This document shows, piece by piece, positions 18,029-26,723 of a DNA stretch of 64,000 nucleotides; the first letter of the stretch is position 1, and the number at the start of each line of letters is the position of its first letter. The notes below the pieces were generated by a model that was not told where the DNA came from, did not search any database, and saw only the letters and a program-made list of their open reading frames with translations. The position numbers and the translations under genes were made by a program. Location of the stretch: contig NZ_CP040948.1 of the NCBI RefSeq assembly GCF_006363955.1, forward strand, positions 1,860,001 to 1,924,000, given 5' to 3'. The DNA is from Methylophilus medardicus. Lineage in GTDB: Bacteria; Pseudomonadota; Gammaproteobacteria; Burkholderiales; Methylophilaceae.

Positions 18029-19167
18029 TGAAACTCAATGCCAATCAACTCAATTTTTCTGGTGGCCCCGGCGCATTGCCTGAAAGCGTCTTGCAACAGC
18101 TACACACCGCCATGCTGTGCGTACCAGAAGTAGGACTGTCTATTTTAGGCATCAGCCACCGCTCTGAGTGGTTCGCGCAAGTGGTGCATGAACTAGAAGA
18201 CAATATTCGGCATTTAATGGGCTTACCTGCCTCCACGCGGGTATTGATGATGCAAGGCGGCGCCACGCAGCAGTTTTCGATGTTGCCAATGAATCTGCTA
18301 CGCAATGGCCAGTCGGCTGACTATATCCATAGCGGTTACTGGAGCGGGAAAGCCATTCATGAGGCAGAAAAATCCGGGAAACTGCAATTGGCTTGGAGCG
18401 GCAAATCCGATCAATTTGCTAGGCTACCCACCGACGCCGAATTGCAATTGTCTGCGCAGGCCGCTTACTTTCATTACATCTCAAACGAGACCGTAGAAGG
18501 CCTGCAGTTTCATCGCGTGCCCGGCCGCGAAGATGTGCCACGAATCTGTGATATGTCTTCTGACTTGTTGTCCGCGCCCGGTGCGTTCAACCGCTATGCC
18601 ATGATTTATGCGCATGCGCAGAAAAACATCGGACCTGCAGGCGTGACACTGGTCATTCTGCGCGATGACTTTCTCAGCTGCTTGCCTAGCGATTTACCTG
18701 GCTTTATCAACTACCATGCCCAAGCGGACGCGCACTCTATCTATAACACCCCGCCCGTATTCGCTATTTATAGTGTGCTACTGGTGACCCGTTGGTTACG
18801 CGATGAGATTGGCGGCTTACACAATATTGCTAAACGCAACCAACAAAAAGCAGATTGTTTATATCAGGCAATCGATAACCATGCCGACTTTTACCGTGGT
18901 CGGGCGGCGGTAGCAGACCGCTCAAACATGAATGTGGTGTTTAATTTGCCTAATGCAGAGATTGAACAGGCCTTTTTGCAAGCTGCACATCAAGCCGGGT
19001 TCTCAGGCTTGAATGGACACCGCAGCATCGGCGGCATCCGCGCTTCTATTTATAACGGACTCGAAGTTGCCGCGGCCGAACAACTGGCTGATTTTATGCA
19101 AACCTTTAGCAAGCGTTACAAACCTTCAAGATCACACACAGTGGGATTGTTGCCCGCATTCGCCTAA
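18025..19167 (+). CDS. SerC-like phosphoserine aminotransferase paralogue
   Basis: The 380-residue protein shows the SerC fold markers: NFSGGPGALPESVL at the start, GISHRSEWF (phosphate-binding His-Arg), MMQGGATQQFSMLPMNLL, the PLP lysine in AHAQKNIGPAGVTLVI, and GHRSIGGIRASIYN. It overlaps the ATP-grasp gene by 4 bases. It could be the main SerC, but the coupling to an unusual ligase suggests a specialised aminotransferase that supplies or consumes a phospho-amino/keto acid. Compared with E. coli SerC the N-terminal loop is distinct and the tail is about 20 residues longer. Confidence 0.85.
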   Translation: MMKLNANQLNFSGGPGALPESVLQQLHTAMLCVPEVGLSILGISHRSEWFAQVVHELEDNIRHLMGLPASTRVLMMQGGATQQFSMLPMNLLRNGQSADYIHSGYWSGKAIHEAEKSGKLQLAWSGKSDQFARLPTDAELQLSAQAAYFHYISNETVEGLQFHRVPGREDVPRICDMSSDLLSAPGAFNRYAMIYAHAQKNIGPAGVTLVILRDDFLSCLPSDLPGFINYHAQADAHSIYNTPPVFAIYSVLLVTRWLRDEIGGLHNIAKRNQQKADCLYQAIDNHADFYRGRAAVADRSNMNVVFNLPNAEIEQAFLQAAHQAGFSGLNGHRSIGGIRASIYNGLEVAAAEQLADFMQTFSKRYKPSRSHTVGLLPAFA

Positions 19168-19180
19168 CTCGCGATGGGGG

Positions 19181-19558
19181 TTAGTGAGAGGAAATCTGGC
19201 TATGGGTTAAGCGCCCATTCTGATCGAAATAGATGCGCAGGGCATGATACACATGCATACACTTGCCGATATCATATTCTAGCGCGTTTGCATCCTCGAG
19301 GCTGGGGCGCCCCAGCAAAGCCATCACGGCCTCTTTTTGCGCGCCACGAATTAGAATATGATTTTTGAGATCATAGGCCATGTCGCCCCGGCGACACTCG
19401 GCTTGCACCGTGTTTGCCAATGACATCCAGCGGGTCTGGTCGAACTTTTCACTGCCAAAAACCGCTTCGTCCTTAAACGCCCACCAAGTAAAAAACACAA
19501 TGGTGAGGATGACCGTAAATACCGCTAATGCGACCGCAGACAGCTTGATCAGTTTCAT
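19181..19558 (-). CDS. Hypothetical membrane-anchored protein
   Basis: With the ATG at 19558 the product has 125 residues: a basic N-terminus, one hydrophobic helix (about 5-28), then a soluble part containing EAVMALLGRPSLED and DIGKCMHVYHALRIYFDQNGRL. The middle has the shape of SmpA/OmlA-like small domains, where an LG+P turn is followed by strands, but I am not certain. Its stop faces that of the SerC-like gene (13 bases apart), so it is not part of that operon. It may be cotranscribed with nrdR. Confidence 0.6.
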   Translation of the reverse strand: MKLIKLSAVALAVFTVILTIVFFTWWAFKDEAVFGSEKFDQTRWMSLANTVQAECRRGDMAYDLKNHILIRGAQKEAVMALLGRPSLEDANALEYDIGKCMHVYHALRIYFDQNGRLTHSQISSH

Positions 19559-19652
19559 ACGCCCACCCTTATTAAATCCGCCCGTTCGCGGCATCGCTTA
19601 CCATTTTTGGCAGGCCATTTAGCCGACGATGCTGATGATGTTTGGTTGATAC

Positions 19653-20102
19653 TTAGTTATCCAGATCCCGAATTGCATTGTGAAAATCATCCACATCCGA
19701 AAAGCTTCTGTAGACAGAGGCAAAGCGGATATACGCCACCTGATCCATTTGTTTCAACTCTTGCATCACGGTTTCGCCTAATAGGCGGGCTGGCACTTCG
19801 CGCACGCCCAAACCGAGCACTTTTTGCACAATACGATCCAGTGCTTTATCCACATACTCGGTTGGCACCGGGCGCTTGTGGAGGGCGCGCGTGAAAGACA
19901 AACGTAACTTTTCTCGCTTGAACTCTTCGCGATTGCCGTTTTGCTTAACGACTTGCGGCAGATGGAGTTCTGCCGTCTCATAAGTCGTAAAGCGTTTATC
20001 ACACACCTGACAGCGACGACGACGCCGGATTGAATTTCCCTCCTCATTGAGGCGGGAATCCACTACCTGCGTGTCGTCAGCACCGCAAAAAGGACATTTC
20101 AT
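19653..20102 (-). CDS. nrdR: Transcriptional repressor NrdR
   Basis: The 149-residue protein starts [17 protein letters not shown], with the four Cys of the zinc ribbon (CPFC and CQVC), then the ATP-cone domain ([16 protein letters not shown]). NrdR senses ATP/dATP and represses ribonucleotide reductase genes. It lies 21 bases downstream of glyA on the same strand, the usual arrangement; ribD, its normal downstream neighbour, is displaced by the accessory block. Confidence 0.97.
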   Translation of the reverse strand: MKCPFCGADDTQVVDSRLNEEGNSIRRRRRCQVCDKRFTTYETAELHLPQVVKQNGNREEFKREKLRLSFTRALHKRPVPTEYVDKALDRIVQKVLGLGVREVPARLLGETVMQELKQMDQVAYIRFASVYRSFSDVDDFHNAIRDLDN

Positions 20103-20123
20103 GGCGGTTAAAAGCCAGCGTGC

Positions 20124-21371
20124 TTATTTGCCGTATACCGGAAACTGATCGGCCAAGGCATGTACTTTGGCTTTTACCGCCGCAATCACTTCGGCATTTT
20201 CAGGTTGCTCTAACACATCGGCGATCAGATTGGCCACTTGCTCAGCTTCGGCTTCTTTAAAACCGCGGGTGGTAATCGCAGGCGTACCGATACGAATGCC
20301 GGAGGTCACAAATGGGCTCTCGGGATCGTTAGGGATCGAGTTTTTATTGACGGTAATGTGCGCTTGGCCCAAATAAGCATCTGCCGCTTTACCGGTCAGC
20401 CCTTTAGGACGCAGATCTACCAAGAATACGTGGGACTCAGTACGGCCTGAAATAATGCGCAAACCACGTGCAGCCAGGGTAGTCGCCATGGTGCTGGCGT
20501 TTTTCACCACTTGTGCCTGATACGCTTTAAATTCCGGTTGGGCCGCCTCAAGGAACGCAGTCGCTTTACCCGCAATCACGTGCATCAACGGCCCCCCTTG
20601 CAAGCTAGGGAATACGTTTGAGTTGAGTGATTTTTCGAACTCTGCCTTGGCCATAATAATGCCGCCACGAGGACCGCGCAGCGTTTTGTGCGTAGTAGAA
20701 GTGACGAAATCGGCGTGTGGCACTGGGTTAGGATACACCCCACCCGCAATCAGACCAGAATAATGCGCCATGTCGACCATGAAATATGCGCCGACTTTTT
20801 TGGCGATTTCTGCCATACGTGCCCAATCAAAGCGCAAGGCGTAGGCTGACGCCCCGCCAATCAGCAGCTTCGGCTTGCACTCAATCGCAAGGCGCTCCAT
20901 TTCGTCGTAATCAATTTCTTCTTTTTCGTTTAAACCATAGGGCACGATATTAAACAGCTTACCGGAGAGGTTAGCCGGGGAGCCGTGCGTCAGATGCCCC
21001 CCGTGACCCAGGTTCATCCCCATGATGGTGTCACCTGGTTTTAGAATAGAAAAATAAACGGCTTGGTTGGCTTGTGAACCAGAATGTGGCTGCACATTGG
21101 CATATTCCGCGCCATACAAAGCTTTCAGGCGATCAATCGCCAATTGTTCCACTTGGTCAACAAATTCACAACCACCATAAAAACGCTTGCCTGGATAACC
21201 CTCTGCATACTTGTTCGTCAGTTGTGAGCCTTGGGTTTCCATCACCGCAGGGCTGGTGTAGTTTTCTGAGGCAATCAACTCAATATGTTGATGTTGACGC
21301 TCTACCTCAGAAGAAATCATTTCGGCCAACGCCGGGTCTGCAACGCTTAAATTTCTTGAAAAGCTAAACAT
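20124..21371 (-). CDS. glyA: Serine hydroxymethyltransferase
   Basis: The 415-residue protein has the SHMT blocks [36 protein letters not shown] and the PLP lysine in [14 protein letters not shown]. It interconverts serine and glycine with tetrahydrofolate, feeding one-carbon units. ATG 21371 is used rather than the TTG at 21380. The 368-base gap upstream contains a nitrogen-type enhancer, a sigma-54 promoter and a small transcript on the other strand. Confidence 0.97.
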   Translation of the reverse strand: MFSFSRNLSVADPALAEMISSEVERQHQHIELIASENYTSPAVMETQGSQLTNKYAEGYPGKRFYGGCEFVDQVEQLAIDRLKALYGAEYANVQPHSGSQANQAVYFSILKPGDTIMGMNLGHGGHLTHGSPANLSGKLFNIVPYGLNEKEEIDYDEMERLAIECKPKLLIGGASAYALRFDWARMAEIAKKVGAYFMVDMAHYSGLIAGGVYPNPVPHADFVTSTTHKTLRGPRGGIIMAKAEFEKSLNSNVFPSLQGGPLMHVIAGKATAFLEAAQPEFKAYQAQVVKNASTMATTLAARGLRIISGRTESHVFLVDLRPKGLTGKAADAYLGQAHITVNKNSIPNDPESPFVTSGIRIGTPAITTRGFKEAEAEQVANLIADVLEQPENAEVIAAVKAKVHALADQFPVYGK

Positions 21372-21511
21372 GACGATCAAGTTTCCGTATCAATAACAAT
21401 GAGGCGAGATTTTACCATGAGGCGACCCTGGTATGCACCTGTCGTATGCGTCTCGCCAGCAGCTGTTTTTTAAGGCGCGCACCGTTGCACGCGCAGTAGA
21501 CACTGCATTGA

Positions 21512-21548
21512 TGCGCCAGCATGGCACGACTTGCACCATGCTGGTGCA
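21512..21548 (+). promoter_or_regulatory. Tandem NtrC-type binding sites
   Basis: TGCACCATGCTGGTGCA at 21532-21548 is a perfect dyad (TGCACCA-N3-TGGTGCA) equal to the classical NtrC consensus. TGCGCCAGCATGGCACG at 21512-21528 is a weaker copy. Their centres are 20 bases apart, about two helical turns, as in glnA-type enhancers. They lie roughly 120 and 140 bases before the start site predicted for the sigma-54 promoter at 21633. Confidence 0.75.
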
Positions 21549-21632
21549 AGGAATCAAACCATCCGCAATCGGAAAAGAATCAAATCCGGTCGTAAACTAT
21601 CTATGTATCTGATTTCAAAGTAAATTAAAATC

Positions 21633-21648
21633 TGGCACAGCTTATGCT
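21633..21648 (+). promoter_or_regulatory. Sigma-54 (RpoN) promoter
   Basis: TGGCAC, five bases, then ATGCT give the -24/-12 pattern: GG at 21634-21635 and GC at 21646-21647, with exactly 10 bases between. TGGCACAG is identical to the start of the well-known glnA promoter element. Transcription should start near 21659 going right, away from glyA. Confidence 0.8.
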
Positions 21649-21658
21649 TATTGTTATC

Positions 21659-21716
21659 CGTAAGCGTTATCTCCAAAATCGCTCCCTAAACCCAACTTCG
21701 GTTGGGTTCTTTTTTG
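21659..21716 (+). ncRNA. Predicted sigma-54/NtrC-dependent small RNA
   Basis: From the predicted start (about 21659) to the end of the U-tract the transcript would be about 57 nt. It has no ATG-led frame of note. It carries two pyrimidine-rich pieces, ATCTCC and GCTCCC, which could pair with ribosome-binding sites (GGAG/GGGAG), followed by a strong terminator hairpin. It lies wholly between glyA and the AsmA gene, both on the other strand, so no mRNA is downstream. Exact ends and targets are inferred. Confidence 0.6.
21688..21715 (+). terminator. Rho-independent terminator of the small RNA
   Basis: AACCCAAC-TTCG-GTTGGGTT forms an 8-bp stem closed by a stable UUCG tetraloop and is followed by CTTTTTT. 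The T-tract is on the + strand only, so it ends rightward transcription; no protein gene on this strand precedes it. Confidence 0.85.
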
Positions 21717-21739
21717 CCTGTCTCCCCCTCATGCCTGAT

Positions 21740-23773
21740 TCACCTTTGCTTACGGGTTTTTAACTGTTGCAAGGTATGTTGACAGCCATCATCGTGGACA
21801 GCGGAAGCACTGCCAGGATCAAGAAATGGCAAGATGGCGGCAAATGGATTGATCAATGCCAGCAAAACCCCGCCTGCAACCCGCGCGGCAATCGGGCCGG
21901 GACTCACCGTCACTTGCGGATCGACAAAGGGACCGGTCACCAAAATTGGCGCACGCACGGTAAACGGCGAAAAGTTTTTCGGACTGGCCTGCACATTCAG
22001 ATTGAGTTGCTCCTGACCCAAATTCACCTCGCCCTGCATCGTCACCGTGGTCACCGGTGTATCAATCAGGGCGGCATCAGGCGTCAATACCCCTTGTTTC
22101 GCGTGCCATCCCATCACGGCGCATTGCATCGGCAAAGGCTGATCGCCCTTGATCAGCACGCCCACCGCTTGGGCGATATCCAAGCCTGCCGCCTCAACGA
22201 CTAAATGTGAAATTTCACCTTTTGCCACCATGAACGCCAATTCGCCATCGAGCGATTTGAGCAATGCAGCAGTCGAGCGTCCCCGCCCTTGCAGTTTGGC
22301 TTTGCCACTCAACTGCCCCTGAATGTAAGGCGGTGGCGTTGGGGGATGGGCTTGCTGGTCGGTTTTTTTGCTGGCGGCAGGCGCCACATTTAACCATTGC
22401 TCCAAGCGCACATCGCGCACGGCTAACTGAATATCCCACGCAGGCGCCGGGGGCGGTGACAAATCCTCATTGGTGGAATCATGTGCGTCGATGCTGAGCG
22501 CGCCTGACAGCGTGCCTTGCGCTGTGCTGGCTTGCAACTCCGCAAGACTCAATTTGTGTTTTATCAGCGTCAGCCGTAATTTAAGTGGGGCAATCCGCTG
22601 CTTAAATGCTTTGCCTAGATCTACAGCGTCAAGGTGCACATCAATATCCGCGTTCATGCGGCCATAGGTGGTAAAGTCCAAAGATTCATCAGGAAAAAGC
22701 TTACCCGGATGCGCAACGGTCGTTGCACTGCCTTGATCTGCACCGAAAGCCGGCGCCAAATCGGACAACATCAATAAAGCGCCTTGCAATTTACCGCTGA
22801 GCATGGGGGTTTCGGGCGCAAAGTCATACACAAACTGCCCAGATAATCGACTGCGGCCAATCTGCGCAGTGGGAATATCCACTTGCCATTGATCAACGCC
22901 TTTTTCAATCATGGCATTGACCTTAAAAGCTGCTGTGCGCGGAAAAGTCAGGTTCAACAAATCCCCCACATCTGCCAGTGAATTCCCCTTCACTTCTACC
23001 TTGCCCTTGACACGTTGTGTGCCAAACAGGTCATAAACCATGCCGCGAAATTGTGCTTGGACGGCACCATAATTCAACCAGCCTTGCGCGTTCATCGGCG
23101 GCGAGTCCTTTGTTTGGGTGGCGACTGGTAAAAAACCTTGCGTGACCAGTTCCCCTTGAATGGGCAATCGGCGAAACTTACCGGTTAATTTGACGCGTGA
23201 TTCAGGTGTGGCTAAATGCGTCCCTTCTTCGGTAAAAAAATCGACCGTGAGTTGGGCGTCAGTGACGGCATCTGATACATTGGCGCGCCCTTGCGTGACT
23301 GCAAGCTGCTCAATGCGCGGAAACGGCCGCGGAGGACTAGTCTCCTCTAGGGCAAACTCCCAACTGGCATGCCGATCCGCCCGCCGGAGGAGTTCAGCAT
23401 TGAGCTGATCGGCACGAATCGACTCGACCCGGTAGGGATCGCCCGCTTTGAGTGTCAATAGATCACGATAGCGCAGCTGCAAGTCCAAGCCGTGCGCATC
23501 CACAAAATAAGGCGCTTCAAACCCCTCTGGCGCAGAAATTTTTAAGCCGCCCGCTTGCAAACGAAGCCCGCCCAATAATTGCAGCCGAAACGGGCGTTCG
23601 ATCTCCACCTTTCGATGCAATTGTGCCTGCAGCCACTGTTGCATCGGTTGCCGTAAAAATGGCCAGCTCGCTATTTCGCAGAGGATCACAGCCAATATCA
23701 GGGCGACCACCCCCCCGGCAAACCACCAGCGCTTGGAGAGATATTTTTTGCTTGTTATTTGGGTATCATTCAT
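21740..23773 (-). CDS. AsmA family protein
   Basis: The 677-residue protein has one N-terminal membrane anchor (about 15-37), then FLRQPMQQWLQAQLHRKVEI and a long periplasmic beta-rich region. The C-terminal part has the family block DGELAFMVAKGEISHLVVEAAGLDIAQAV, FSPFTVRAPILVTGPFVDPQV and NPFAAILPFLDPG. AsmA-like proteins are bridge-like lipid-transfer candidates between the two membranes. It is transcribed leftward on its own. Confidence 0.88.
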   Translation of the reverse strand: MNDTQITSKKYLSKRWWFAGGVVALILAVILCEIASWPFLRQPMQQWLQAQLHRKVEIERPFRLQLLGGLRLQAGGLKISAPEGFEAPYFVDAHGLDLQLRYRDLLTLKAGDPYRVESIRADQLNAELLRRADRHASWEFALEETSPPRPFPRIEQLAVTQGRANVSDAVTDAQLTVDFFTEEGTHLATPESRVKLTGKFRRLPIQGELVTQGFLPVATQTKDSPPMNAQGWLNYGAVQAQFRGMVYDLFGTQRVKGKVEVKGNSLADVGDLLNLTFPRTAAFKVNAMIEKGVDQWQVDIPTAQIGRSRLSGQFVYDFAPETPMLSGKLQGALLMLSDLAPAFGADQGSATTVAHPGKLFPDESLDFTTYGRMNADIDVHLDAVDLGKAFKQRIAPLKLRLTLIKHKLSLAELQASTAQGTLSGALSIDAHDSTNEDLSPPPAPAWDIQLAVRDVRLEQWLNVAPAASKKTDQQAHPPTPPPYIQGQLSGKAKLQGRGRSTAALLKSLDGELAFMVAKGEISHLVVEAAGLDIAQAVGVLIKGDQPLPMQCAVMGWHAKQGVLTPDAALIDTPVTTVTMQGEVNLGQEQLNLNVQASPKNFSPFTVRAPILVTGPFVDPQVTVSPGPIAARVAGGVLLALINPFAAILPFLDPGSASAVHDDGCQHTLQQLKTRKQR

Positions 23774-23860
23774 TAGTGGGGATGATGCCGTTGATCAGCG
23801 CGCTTGACCAGTCCGGTCTGTCCGACAGCGATGTAGGTGGATTCCGGCAAACCAGCAGCA

Positions 23861-23911
23861 TGCAGTCAGTTATAACTTGCAGTCAGTTATAACTTGCAGT
23901 CAGTTATAATG
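23861..23911 (+). repeat. Three tandem copies of a 17-bp unit in the iscX promoter region
   Basis: TGCAGTCAGTTATAACT occurs at 23861-23877 and 23878-23894, and a third copy at 23895-23911 ends ATG instead of ACT. The change makes TATAAT at 23905-23910, a perfect -10 box, 37 bases before the iscX start codon. The earlier copies have TATAAC. The number of units may vary and tune iscX expression. Confidence 0.8.
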
Positions 23912-23946
23912 GGATCATTGATATTTGAACACTGGAGCTGATTGAC

Positions 23947-24141
23947 ATGAAATGGACCGATAGCCAACGTATCGCCGAAGAACTCTACGACAAGCACCCC
24001 GAAATTGACCCTAAAACCATTCGCTTTACCGATCTGATGCAATGGGTGATGGCACTGGATGACTTTGACGATGAGGCCTCGCATTGCGGCGAAAAAATTC
24101 TGGAAGCGATTCAGTTAGCCTGGATTGAAGAAGCCGAATAA
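23947..24141 (+). CDS. iscX: Iron-sulfur assembly protein IscX
   Basis: The 64-residue acidic protein (MKWTDSQRIAEELYDKHPEI ... FTDLMQWVMALDDFDD) is a clear IscX/YfhJ. It binds IscS and iron and modulates Fe-S cluster assembly. A GGAG ribosome site precedes the ATG. It stands apart from an isc operon here, and its TAA directly abuts the ATG of the phosphohexomutase gene, so the two are translated from one mRNA. Confidence 0.95.
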   Translation: MKWTDSQRIAEELYDKHPEIDPKTIRFTDLMQWVMALDDFDDEASHCGEKILEAIQLAWIEEAE

Positions 24142-25548
24142 ATGACAACCGCCCTGCCAGCGTCCATTTTTAAAGCCTATGATATCCGGGGCATCGTCGG
24201 TGACACCCTGACCGAACAAGGGGTGCGCGAAATTGGTCGAGGCTTAGGCACCCTGGCAAAAGGCCAGGGGCAACAAAGCGTGTGTGTCGGCTATGATGGT
24301 CGCCTTTCCAGCCCCATCCTAGCGGCGGCATTGACAGAAGGCATCGTCGAAACCGGTATTGATGTGGTTGCCTTGGGCATGGTCACGACTCCCATGCTGT
24401 ATTTTGCCACCCACTACTTGGCGCACACCAACAGCGGCATCATGATCACTGGCAGTCATAATCCGCCTGCCTACAATGGCTTAAAAATCGTGATCGCAGG
24501 CGAAACACTCAGCACAGACGCGATTCAGGCGCTGAGAGAAATCATTGCGCAACAACAATTCAGCCAGTCGACCCAGCCGGGCAAAACCTCCTTTTACGAT
24601 ATTCTGCCGGCCTATCGCGAAGCGATTCTGTCTGATGTCCAATTGGCAAGACCACTGCGTGTGGTGATTGATGCAGGCAATGGCGTTGCAGGGGCGTTTG
24701 CGCCAGCAATATTCGAAGCGCTCGGTTGTGCAGTTGACCCAATGTTTTGTGAGGTGGATGGGCACTTTCCCAATCATCATCCTGATCCGGTCGATGCGCA
24801 CAATCTACAAGCGCTCATCGCCAGACTTCACACCAGTGACGCAGATATCGGTATCGCCTTTGATGGGGATGGCGACCGCTTGGGCGTCGTCACCTCCTCT
24901 GGCCAGATCATTCGTAGCGATCGCCAACTCATGTTGTTTGTTGAAGACGTCCTGCGCGAACAACCAGGCAGCACCGTGGTGTTTGACGTGAAATCGAGCC
25001 GTCATTTAACCGCTTGGATACAGCAACACGGCGGCAAGCCGGTGATTTGGAAAACCGGACACTCGCTGATGAAAGCCAAAATCAGAGAAACCGGGGCAGC
25101 CCTGGGTGGCGAACTCTCAGGCCACTTGTTTTTTAATGACAGCAAGCAAGGAAAACCACGCTGGTTTGGTTTTGATGACGGGCTATACAGTGCCGCCCGC
25201 TTACTGGAGATTATTAGTCGCAGCCCCAATGCGAGCGCCGTGCTTGAAGCCATCCCTGACAGTGTGAATACCCCGGAGCTGCAGATTGCCATGCCAGAAG
25301 GGGAATCGCATGCTCTGATTGCTCAGTTACAAGACACCGCGCAATTCGCAGATGCGATTGAAATCATCACCATTGATGGCCTGCGCGTAGAATATGCCGA
25401 CGGTTTTGGGCTGATTCGCGCCTCTAACACCACGCCCGTATTGACCCTGCGCTTTGAAGCGGATGACATGCCAGCGCTCACCCGTATTCAACAGGCATTC
25501 AGGCAAATACTAGCCGAGCGCAGACCAGACTTGAAAATTCCTTTTTAA
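24142..25548 (+). CDS. Phosphomannomutase/phosphoglucomutase (AlgC/ManB type)
   Basis: The 468-residue protein has FKAYDIRGIVGDTL at the start, the phosphoserine loop MITGSHNPPAYNGLKI, the metal loop IAFDGDGDRLG and the sugar loop GELSGHLFFND. It interconverts mannose or glucose 6- and 1-phosphates, giving precursors for exopolysaccharide and LPS. A second, glucose-specific enzyme (pgm) is encoded at 28.3 kb. The start codon directly follows the iscX stop. Confidence 0.93.
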   Translation: MTTALPASIFKAYDIRGIVGDTLTEQGVREIGRGLGTLAKGQGQQSVCVGYDGRLSSPILAAALTEGIVETGIDVVALGMVTTPMLYFATHYLAHTNSGIMITGSHNPPAYNGLKIVIAGETLSTDAIQALREIIAQQQFSQSTQPGKTSFYDILPAYREAILSDVQLARPLRVVIDAGNGVAGAFAPAIFEALGCAVDPMFCEVDGHFPNHHPDPVDAHNLQALIARLHTSDADIGIAFDGDGDRLGVVTSSGQIIRSDRQLMLFVEDVLREQPGSTVVFDVKSSRHLTAWIQQHGGKPVIWKTGHSLMKAKIRETGAALGGELSGHLFFNDSKQGKPRWFGFDDGLYSAARLLEIISRSPNASAVLEAIPDSVNTPELQIAMPEGESHALIAQLQDTAQFADAIEIITIDGLRVEYADGFGLIRASNTTPVLTLRFEADDMPALTRIQQAFRQILAERRPDLKIPF

Positions 25549-25559
25549 ACCTCCATTGA

Positions 25560-26072
25560 ATGAGCATGCGATATGCCACTCAACAACACCAATCTCGCGG
25601 ACGCGGTCTGCTCTATACCATTGCTTGGCTTGGCCTAGCCGCCCTCGTGTGGGTGCTGGTAGAGCGCGTTCAACATCCCAACACCCTCGAGCAAATGGGC
25701 CAAGACGAAGTTGCCAGCCTCAAGCGCAGTCCAGACGGTCATTACAGTGCCGAAGCGCTCATCAACGGCGAACGCGTGCGGGTGCTGGTCGATACGGGTG
25801 CCACCGGCGTTGCCATTTCACAAAGCGTGGCTGACCGCCTCGGTTTGTCCAGTCAAGATGCCATTAATACCCACACGGCCAACGGCAATGCTGTGTCTTA
25901 TTTGGTCAGACTCAAAACCGTGCAACTAGGTGGGGTGATTGCGCATGACGTTGCCGCCACCATCTCCCCCGGCCTCGAGGGAGATGCTTTACTTGGCATG
26001 AGCTTTTTAGGCAGGATGGATGTGCGGTTGTATCGCGGCGTGATGACCATACGGGATGCAAAAGCGGAATAA
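25560..26072 (+). CDS. Clan AA (retropepsin-like) aspartic protease, membrane-anchored
   Basis: The 170-residue protein has one N-terminal helix (about 17-35) and a periplasmic retropepsin-like domain with the catalytic motif VLVDTGATGVAIS and the later ALLGMSFLGRMDV. This matches the bacterial TIGR02281-type single-domain aspartic proteases. A second in-frame ATG at 25566 could be the real start. It follows the phosphohexomutase gene by 11 bases, probably in one operon with iscX. Confidence 0.88.
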   Translation: MSMRYATQQHQSRGRGLLYTIAWLGLAALVWVLVERVQHPNTLEQMGQDEVASLKRSPDGHYSAEALINGERVRVLVDTGATGVAISQSVADRLGLSSQDAINTHTANGNAVSYLVRLKTVQLGGVIAHDVAATISPGLEGDALLGMSFLGRMDVRLYRGVMTIRDAKAE

Positions 26073-26158
26073 AATTCCCGCTTGGCAAATCCCGATGCCA
26101 CCCAGAGGTAACCAATTGGAAAGATGCGTGCGCAAATACCTTGCCCACGCAGGAAAAA

Positions 26159-26602
26159 CTAAGGTGCTTCAGCAGGCAACGGTTTACCCTGCTTAATGAT
26201 ATTGACTGCTTGCGCAAATCGTTTATGAAAAGTCGTTTCGGTTAATGTGGTGGCCACATTCACTGTCACGCGGCGTTTCGTCACCACGGTCACTTTGGTA
26301 TCGTCATTTTCAAGCGGTTCTACCCATGCGCCCATGACTGCGCCCCAAGACACTAAATTCACCCCACTGCTGGTGAGCATATAGTGCTGGTCACGATGCT
26401 CTTCAATCGCATCAGCGCCTTCCCATCTAAACACCGTTTTTGCGATTTCCCATGCTTGAGCTTCGCTCACCGCATACTGCTTGGTGGTGCCTTCTGCGCC
26501 ACTTTGTTTCACTTTAACAACATCTTGCATGGTGGAACACGCAGACACCGAAAGCGCCAGCGCAGTGAGCATGGCACTGGCTATTCTTTTTGAGACATTC
26601 AT
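26159..26602 (-). CDS. Hypothetical lipoprotein
   Basis: With ATG 26602 the product has 147 residues: a signal peptide ending in a lipobox-like LSVSAC (Cys about 22), then a small soluble domain with WEIAKTVFRWEGADAIEEH, a Gly/Trp turn (SWGAVMGAWVEP) and basic strands. I do not recognise a named family beyond a lipoprotein of the cell envelope. It stands alone on its strand, downstream of a 121-base gap after the M48 protease gene's stop. Confidence 0.7.
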   Translation of the reverse strand: MNVSKRIASAMLTALALSVSACSTMQDVVKVKQSGAEGTTKQYAVSEAQAWEIAKTVFRWEGADAIEEHRDQHYMLTSSGVNLVSWGAVMGAWVEPLENDDTKVTVVTKRRVTVNVATTLTETTFHKRFAQAVNIIKQGKPLPAEAP

Positions 26603-26723
26603 TATTTTTATTCTTTCCAATGGTGGGTTCAATACAGATTGGTTAATTTAACCGAACGAGACATTAGCAGATTTTAAAAAACAACGCTATTTAGCCAACG
26701 GCCTAAGCCACTATACCAAAACT

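Noticed and set aside
21523-21536. Second sigma-54 promoter (TGGCACGACTTGCA)
   Set aside because: Only 8 bases separate GG and GC instead of 10; it overlaps the two NtrC sites and is better explained by them.
23861-23911. CRISPR array
   Set aside because: The 17-bp units are directly joined with no spacers and no cas genes are near.
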